Below are positions 8,113 to 11,872 of a DNA stretch of 11,872 bases, in pieces. The stretch spans positions 1-11,872 of the forward strand of contig JAUSGV010000085.1 of NCBI GenBank assembly GCA_030648675.1, in the 5' to 3' direction. The DNA is from Dehalococcoidales bacterium. Lineage in GTDB: Bacteria > Chloroflexota > Dehalococcoidia > Dehalococcoidales > UBA2162. The notes under the pieces are model-generated. The model searched no databases. It had not been told where the DNA came from and worked only from the letters and a program-made list of their open reading frames with translations. The translations under genes were made by a program, and so were the position numbers. Each line of letters starts with the position of its first letter. Positions within the stretch are counted from its first letter, which is position 1.

Positions 8113-9138
8113 ATCTCTCGCGTCATTTCGGGCAAAGCCAACAACGAAGATTCTCCGCTCGACGTAAGTTTGCGGCCGCGCTGTCTTGACGACTTTATCG
8201 GGCAGAGCCGGGTCAAAGAGAATCTGAAAATAGCTATAACCGCGGCTAAAAGCCGGGGTGCTCCTCTCGACCATGTGCTTCTATACGGCCCGCCCGGCCT
8301 GGGGAAGACAACGCTGGCTAACATTATATCTGCGGAAATGGGCGTCAATATCAAGACCACTTCAGGCCCGGCAATTGAGCGGAGTGGAGACCTGGCCGCG
8401 ATCCTGACGAATCTCACAAGTGCCGATATACTCTTTATTGACGAGGTGCACCGGCTCAACCGCAGCGTCGAAGAAATATTGTATCCCGCGATGGAAGATT
8501 TCGCCCTCGATCTGATCATAGGGAAAGGTCCCGGTGCAAAAAATCTAAGGCTAAATCTGCCTGCTTTTACTTTGATCGGTGCGACCACTCGTTTTGCACT
8601 CCTTAGCCCGCCTCTTCGTGATAGATTCGGGGTAGTATTCCGGTTGGACTTTTATGATGAAGCTGCGATCGACACGATATTGGGACGCTCCGCCCGTATC
8701 CTCGGCATCAAAACGGAACAAGGCGGTCTTGATGAAATCGCCCGTCGCGCCCGGGGAACGCCGCGCGTGGCCAACCGTTTGCTGAAGCGGGTAAGGGATT
8801 ACGCCGAGGTTATCGCCAAAGGCGTGATAACCAAAGAGGTTGCGATAGATGCACTCGACAAGCTTGAGGTTGATGAAATAGGACTGGACGAAATCGATCG
8901 TAAAGTGCTGCGCACAATTATAGAAAAATTCGGCGGCGGACCGGTAGGATTAGAAACGATTGCAGCCGCTATCAGCGAAGAGTCGGATACCATAATGGAC
9001 GTTTACGAACCATTCCTGTTGCAGAAAGGTTTTCTCGATAGAACGCCGCGGGGAAGGGTGGCCACGCCGCTGGCCTACCGGCATCTCGGCCTGCCTTATA
9101 ATAATAAGGAAAAGCCGCCTCAGCCAACATTACTGTAA
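8113..9138 (+). CDS. ruvB: Holliday junction branch migration helicase RuvB
   Basis: RuvB is the AAA+ ATPase that drives Holliday-junction branch migration with RuvA and RuvC. With the start at 8113 it is 341 residues, a usual family length. Walker A is GPPGLGKTT (59-67, Lys65). Walker B is LFIDEVHRL with D110-E111. Sensor 1 is in LIGATTR and the arginine finger in LRDRFG. The C-terminal winged-helix domain includes FGGGPVGLETIAAAISEE and FLDRTPRGRVAT. The frame from the stop at 7996 contains no ATG, GTG or TTG until TTG 8170. That TTG encodes the Leu of the conserved LRPR motif, so starting there would delete the usual N-terminal segment. ATC 8113 would give M-S-R-V-I-S-G-K, like RuvB N-termini, and has a good ribosome site. 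ruvA and ruvC are not adjacent. It is transcribed from its own promoter and converges on the sigma/DUF5667 operon. Confidence 0.93.
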   Translation: MSRVISGKANNEDSPLDVSLRPRCLDDFIGQSRVKENLKIAITAAKSRGAPLDHVLLYGPPGLGKTTLANIISAEMGVNIKTTSGPAIERSGDLAAILTNLTSADILFIDEVHRLNRSVEEILYPAMEDFALDLIIGKGPGAKNLRLNLPAFTLIGATTRFALLSPPLRDRFGVVFRLDFYDEAAIDTILGRSARILGIKTEQGGLDEIARRARGTPRVANRLLKRVRDYAEVIAKGVITKEVAIDALDKLEVDEIGLDEIDRKVLRTIIEKFGGGPVGLETIAAAISEESDTIMDVYEPFLLQKGFLDRTPRGRVATPLAYRHLGLPYNNKEKPPQPTLL

Positions 9139-9144
9139 GCTCTT

Positions 9145-9159
9145 TTCCGGAAACCGGAA
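9145..9159. terminator. Small hairpin between convergent ruvB and DUF5667 genes
   Basis: TTCCGG (9145-9150), AAA, CCGGAA (9154-9159) forms a perfect 6-bp stem in the 31-bp gap between two convergent stop codons. Neither strand has a clear U-run after it. It is placed where a two-way terminator would be expected but lacks the full signature. Confidence 0.3.
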
Positions 9160-9169
9160 TAACTGCCGT

Positions 9170-10156
9170 TTATTTGCTCGCCAGGTAGTTAACGAGGGCT
9201 TCGTAAGTTTTTTCCGCGGCTGTAATGGCATTCTGTAATACAGGACGCTCCGATTCCGGAGCAGAAGCCAACAGATCGCGCAGCCGGGCCAGATCGGCTG
9301 CCGCGTCATTAAGCATCGCTACGGTTGATAGAGATGATCTATCGGCAGCTGCAGGTGCCATGGCAACGTTAGCGGTATCGGCGGGAAACGGAGGGGAAGC
9401 ATTTTCCGTTGGTATCGGCATACCGGCCGCTCCAGCCATAGGAGGCGAAGTGACGGCAAAGCCGGGCTGATTCTGACTTGTCGGCGGTACTATGTCCGGA
9501 CCAAGCTGAGGTGTGGGAAGCATAGGTGATGTCGCCTGGGGGGGCGCAATAGCGGGAACCGCGGTTTTGGATGCATTATTTTCCACTCCGGCCACAGTCA
9601 AAGAAGCTATTCCTAAAACCATGGAATCGAGCCGATTAGTCACCAATTGGATCTTATCCGGTTTATTTTTCTCCGCCATTCTCGTTATCTCATCAACTCT
9701 ACGCTGCAGAAGTCTGGCGTAAAGTTCTCCTCTGGATTCTGCCGACGGAGCTAGAGCGATCTGTATTTTTTCCATAGCCAGCTTAACGGGATAAAGAGGT
9801 TGGTCGGGCATGCTGCCGTTCGCCAGGGCGGCGGTGGCGGTACCGAGAACGACCAGTAAAGCAAAAGCGGTTACCGCAGTCCATTGGGGTTGCTTGAGCC
9901 AATAAAAGAAAGAAACCTTCGGTTTGCTTTCAGGAGCGTTGAGCGCTGCCTGGAACTGGAGGCGGGCGTTTGTACGAAATTCCGGCCGCGGCTGAACAGC
10001 CGTTGCCTTCTTGACCCGAAGGCCCGTATCCAGTAAAGGTTTTAATTTGTCGGCGTACTGTGGGAAGCGGGACAGACACTGGTCGACTGTCTCACCGCGC
10101 AATATGCGTTCCAGGCATTGGTTTAAAATGTCATCGAATTCCATCGATTGTTTCAT
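9170..10156 (-). CDS. DUF5667 single-pass membrane protein, putative regulator of the adjacent ECF sigma factor
   Basis: This 328-residue protein has four parts. A cytoplasmic N-terminal segment (about 5-50) is of the type common in Chloroflexi sigma-linked proteins, with ILRGETVDQCLSRFPQYAD and Cys14 and Cys27. One hydrophobic segment lies at about 92-112. DUF5667-type sequence follows directly (about 113-165), with PDQPLYPVKLAMEKIQIAL and a helix ending LLQRRVDEI. A Pro/Ala-rich linker (about 198-270) leads to a C-terminal helical region (278-326). Its ATG overlaps the sigma-factor stop (ATGA), with AGGTAG 4 nt upstream, so the two are probably translated together. By context it is a candidate anti-sigma factor or membrane sensor with the DUF5667 part outside the cell. 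It lacks the zinc-binding HxxxCxxC motif of classical anti-sigma factors, so that role is inferred. Confidence 0.8.
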   Translation of the reverse strand: MKQSMEFDDILNQCLERILRGETVDQCLSRFPQYADKLKPLLDTGLRVKKATAVQPRPEFRTNARLQFQAALNAPESKPKVSFFYWLKQPQWTAVTAFALLVVLGTATAALANGSMPDQPLYPVKLAMEKIQIALAPSAESRGELYARLLQRRVDEITRMAEKNKPDKIQLVTNRLDSMVLGIASLTVAGVENNASKTAVPAIAPPQATSPMLPTPQLGPDIVPPTSQNQPGFAVTSPPMAGAAGMPIPTENASPPFPADTANVAMAPAAADRSSLSTVAMLNDAAADLARLRDLLASAPESERPVLQNAITAAEKTYEALVNYLASK

Positions 10157-10770
10157 TGTTCTACCTGCAGAGCCTTGCGCAGGGCAACGATAGCTGCATG
10201 CTGCAAAGCCTTTATGGCTCCTTCGCTTTTTCCCATAATGCGGGCGACTTCCGCGATGGGTAAATCACCGGCGAAGCGGAGCGAGATTACCTCCTGCTGA
10301 GCATCCGTTAATAGCCGGCTTGCGGCTGATAATCTTTCGACGTCCAGGCTGAACTCGGCAGCCGCTTGCGGATCGTCGCCGCCTTGAATGACAGTTTCAT
10401 CAAACGACATTACCTGGTTTTCTTCCTGTTTAGTCTTTTTTCGTAAATGGTCGACAACAAGGTTATGGGCAATGCGAAAGAACCAGGAACTGACGGGGAT
10501 ACCCTTCAGATTGAAGCCGTATAATGACTGATACGCATTTAAAAAGACCTGCTGAGTCATATCCTCCGCCTCTATCCTGTCGCCTGTTTTGAAAACAACA
10601 TAACGATATATGCGATCGAAATGAGTCTCATATAACCGGGAGAAAGCATGCTTGTCTCCCTCTTTAGCCCGGCGAACCAGGCCTTCTTCTTCTTGCACCG
10701 ACAACTCCGTTTGGCTCACGAGACTAGTATTGTTTCGGGTTTCGTCCTGCCCCGGCGTTACCCTGTGCAT
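10153..10770 (-). CDS. RNA polymerase sigma factor, ECF (sigma-70 family)
   Basis: This is a group IV sigma factor of up to 205 residues that recruits RNA polymerase to a specific promoter set. Region 2 (about 31-111) includes LVRRAKEGDKHAFSRLYETH, the core-binding DMTQQVFLNAY, and the -10 recognition helix SWFFRIAHNLVVDHLRKK. Region 4 (about 148-203) is a helix-turn-helix with ISLRFAGDLPIAEVARIMG and KSEGAIKALQHAA. The spacing between regions is normal and no C-terminal extension is present. The start is uncertain. ATG 10770 gives the longest product but has no ribosome site and directly follows TATAAT. GTG 10698 (codon 25) has CGGAG 6 nt upstream and gives a typical ECF N-terminus of 181 residues. 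The stop overlaps the DUF5667 gene by ATGA. Target promoters are not evident in the window. Confidence 0.92.
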   Translation of the reverse strand: MHRVTPGQDETRNNTSLVSQTELSVQEEEGLVRRAKEGDKHAFSRLYETHFDRIYRYVVFKTGDRIEAEDMTQQVFLNAYQSLYGFNLKGIPVSSWFFRIAHNLVVDHLRKKTKQEENQVMSFDETVIQGGDDPQAAAEFSLDVERLSAASRLLTDAQQEVISLRFAGDLPIAEVARIMGKSEGAIKALQHAAIVALRKALQVEQ

Positions 10771-10778
10771 ATTATATA
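10771..10778 (-). promoter_or_regulatory. -10-like element directly before the sigma-factor ATG
   Basis: On the minus strand TATATAAT (10778-10771) touches the ATG at 10770. If it is the -10, transcription would start near 10764, inside the longest frame, favouring the downstream GTG at 10698. No good -35 is found at 16-18 bp; TTGCCT at 10810-10805 is too far. Confidence 0.3.
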
Positions 10779-10817
10779 ACGAAGGTGGAGCGGAAAAGAT
10801 AGGCAGGCAAGTCCATG

Positions 10818-10839
10818 TTTAGCATCGTATTATGCTAAA
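10818..10839. repeat. Perfect 8-bp inverted repeat, operator-like
   Basis: TTTAGCAT (10818-10825), a 6-bp centre CGTATT, and ATGCTAAA (10832-10839) form a perfect palindrome of 22 bp. It lies between the divergent sigma-factor and rimI genes and overlaps the extended -10 of rimI. Spacing and length fit a dimeric regulator's operator; there is no U-run, so it is not a terminator. Confidence 0.45.
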
Positions 10840-10841
10840 AT
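10833..10841 (+). promoter_or_regulatory. rimI promoter candidate, extended -10
   Basis: TGCTAAAAT (10833-10841) fits an extended -10 with one mismatch. There is no clear -35. A start near 10848 would exclude the ATG at 10840 and favour ATG 10870 for translation. It overlaps the right arm of the inverted repeat. Confidence 0.4.
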
Positions 10842-10869
10842 GCATATAAACCCAAACGGGAAGCTGAAA

Positions 10870-11529
10870 ATGGCGCTCTATATCCGTAAAATTCAGTTAA
10901 GCGACGTTAACCAGGTTACGGAAATCGACCGTGAAGCTTTTTCAACACAGTGGCCGCCTCCGAACTACAAGAGGGAAATGCAGAACGGTTTGTCTCACCA
11001 TGTCGTGATCATCGATGACACCGTGATGGCCCGAAGCGAGGAACAGGACAGCGGCAACTCGCGGGCGACAGGGCTTATAACCAGGATCGGGCGATGGCTG
11101 GGTTTTTACCGGCAGACGGACGGCGATAAGGAAACGGAGTATATCATCGGCTTTGCCGGACTCTGGATTATTGCGGACGAAGCCCATGTAACCGCCATAG
11201 CCGTGAGAGAAAAATACCGGGGAAGGAAGATAGGAGCACTATTGATGGTGGCTCTTATCGACCTGGCAGTACAACTTAAAGCTCGTTCCTTGACGCTTGA
11301 AGTCCGTGTTTCCAACAAAGTTGCCCAGAACCTCTATACAAAGTTCGGCTTCAAAGAGGTCGGTCTGCGCCGCGGGTATTATACCGATAACCGGGAAGAT
11401 GCCGTGCTCATGTCGACAGAAGGAATAGATTCGGCCTCTTTTCAGGAGCGGCTGGAGCAACTGAAGCAAGACTACTTGCGCACGAGCAAGCAGATATTGC
11501 GGGAGAACATTTTCACGGGGAATTTGTAG
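10870..11529 (+). CDS. rimI: GNAT N-acetyltransferase, RimI-like (ribosomal protein alanine acetyltransferase)
   Basis: This GNAT-fold enzyme uses acetyl-CoA; RimI proteins acetylate the N-terminal alanine of ribosomal protein S18. From ATG 10870 it has 219 residues, longer than the usual 150 or so. Residues 3-25 (LYIRKIQLSDVNQV, EIDREAF) match the RimI start. The acetyl-CoA motif is VTAIAVREKYRGRKIGALL, with Lys120 where the Rx2GxG/A pattern expects Gly. LEVRVSN (143-149), LYTKFGF (155-161) and EDAVLM (176-181) are RimI-type C-terminal signatures. An extra segment of about 40 residues (52-91) interrupts the early strands, and a charged tail of about 35 residues follows the domain. ATG 10840 in the same frame would add 10 residues but overlaps the proposed -10. 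The ribosome site (GGGAAG, 10858-10863) is weak. The exact substrate is inferred, not shown. Confidence 0.8.
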   Translation: MALYIRKIQLSDVNQVTEIDREAFSTQWPPPNYKREMQNGLSHHVVIIDDTVMARSEEQDSGNSRATGLITRIGRWLGFYRQTDGDKETEYIIGFAGLWIIADEAHVTAIAVREKYRGRKIGALLMVALIDLAVQLKARSLTLEVRVSNKVAQNLYTKFGFKEVGLRRGYYTDNREDAVLMSTEGIDSASFQERLEQLKQDYLRTSKQILRENIFTGNL

Positions 11530-11872
11530 GTACTTTCCGGGGAGATGCGAAGAATCGAAAGCCCGGCGCGTTTTGCCTGTTCCGCCAGTTCGCGATACGA
11601 ATACAGGTGGTAATAGCGCTGCATAACCTGTCCCCCGGTTTTCCACGGTACCCTGGTATCGTGCCCATGTCCCCAGAAGCGCGGTTGCCAGCGGTTCCAA
11701 ACGGTCAGGAAAGCTTCACCGCCGGGTTTTAGCACGCGACGCAATTCCTTGAATGCAGACAAGCGTGACTCTGTTCGCTCGATGTGATGGTAGGTTGCAA
11801 TCGCTATGGCATAGTCGAACGTATTGTCGGAAAAGGGCAGATGCACTGCATCCGCTAATACGAGATTAACGC
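11472..11872 (-). CDS. Class I SAM-dependent methyltransferase, Trm9/ALKBH8-like, N-terminus outside window
   Basis: The last 132 codons are visible; the frame stays open to the right edge. The visible part begins in the Rossmann fold with VLADAVHLPFSDNTFDYAI, matching methyltransferase motif II, then ATYHHI, ELRRVLKPGGEAFLTVW, and a C-terminal region containing VPWK, RYYHLYSYREL and a final NICLLVRK. The order VPW, RYYH, EL and a closing strand resembles the Trm9/ALKBH8 tRNA wobble-uridine methyltransferase group, which sets it apart from generic UbiE-type enzymes. The glycine-rich SAM-binding motif I lies beyond the window. Its last 58 bp overlap the 3' end of rimI on the opposite strand. 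Substrate is unknown; tRNA is a suggestion from the family resemblance. Confidence 0.8.
   Translation of the reverse strand, partial: VNLVLADAVHLPFSDNTFDYAIAIATYHHIERTESRLSAFKELRRVLKPGGEAFLTVWNRWQPRFWGHGHDTRVPWKTGGQVMQRYYHLYSYRELAEQAKRAGLSILRISPESTYKFPVKMFSRNICLLVRK

Noticed and set aside
8061..8588. Antisense open frame of 175 codons over ruvB and its promoter
   Set aside because: Arg/Ser-rich sequence of the kind produced by reading a conserved ATPase gene backwards; no start signals.
9225..9470. Ala-rich plus-strand frame opposite the DUF5667 gene
   Set aside because: Mirror of the Pro/Ala-rich linker codons on the other strand; low complexity without supporting signals.
11239..11700. 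Minus-strand frame of 153 codons across rimI and the methyltransferase
   Set aside because: It conflicts with the methyltransferase frame, which carries clear family motifs.

Overview
The window reads as chromosomal core-gene sequence from a Chloroflexota bacterium, most likely class Dehalococcoidia. I base this on the RpoB and RpoC sequences (for example the RpoC start MFEVNDFDAIRI), the order rpoB-rpoC-ruvB, and a Chloroflexi-type pair of an ECF sigma factor and a DUF5667 membrane protein. This is recognition from memory of family sequences, not a database search. I saw no mobile element, CRISPR array, rRNA or tRNA.

Layout. Positions 1-308 are a divergent intergenic region. A leftward gene begins at 17 and runs off the left edge. 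A rightward promoter (TTGACA, 17 bp, TATTAT) serves rpoBC. The -35 hexamers of the two opposing promoters form one palindrome. rpoB (309-4049) and rpoC (4042-7974) overlap by 8 bp and end at a strong intrinsic terminator (8002-8037). ruvB follows with its own extended -10 promoter. Its best start is a non-canonical ATC at 8113 with a well-placed Shine-Dalgarno sequence; the first conventional start (TTG 8170) would remove the family's N-terminal segment. On the minus strand, converging on ruvB, lies a two-gene operon: an ECF sigma factor (10770 to 10153) that overlaps by ATGA a single-pass membrane DUF5667 protein (10156 to 9170), the likely sigma regulator. A short divergent region holds an 8-bp inverted repeat that overlaps the -10 of a rimI-type acetyltransferase gene (10870-11529). 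That gene's 3' end overlaps, by 58 bp and tail to tail, a class I methyltransferase gene with Trm9/ALKBH8-like features, cut by the right edge.

Function. rpoBC encode the catalytic core of RNA polymerase. ruvB encodes the Holliday-junction branch-migration motor. The sigma factor would redirect that polymerase under control of its membrane partner. The acetyltransferase and methyltransferase probably modify a ribosomal protein and an unknown substrate (possibly tRNA). No evident novel multi-gene defence or metabolic system is present. The points most worth checking are regulatory or structural: the palindromic divergent promoter, the ruvB start codon, the sigma/DUF5667 pair, the operator-like repeat before rimI, and several unusual residues at conserved polymerase positions.
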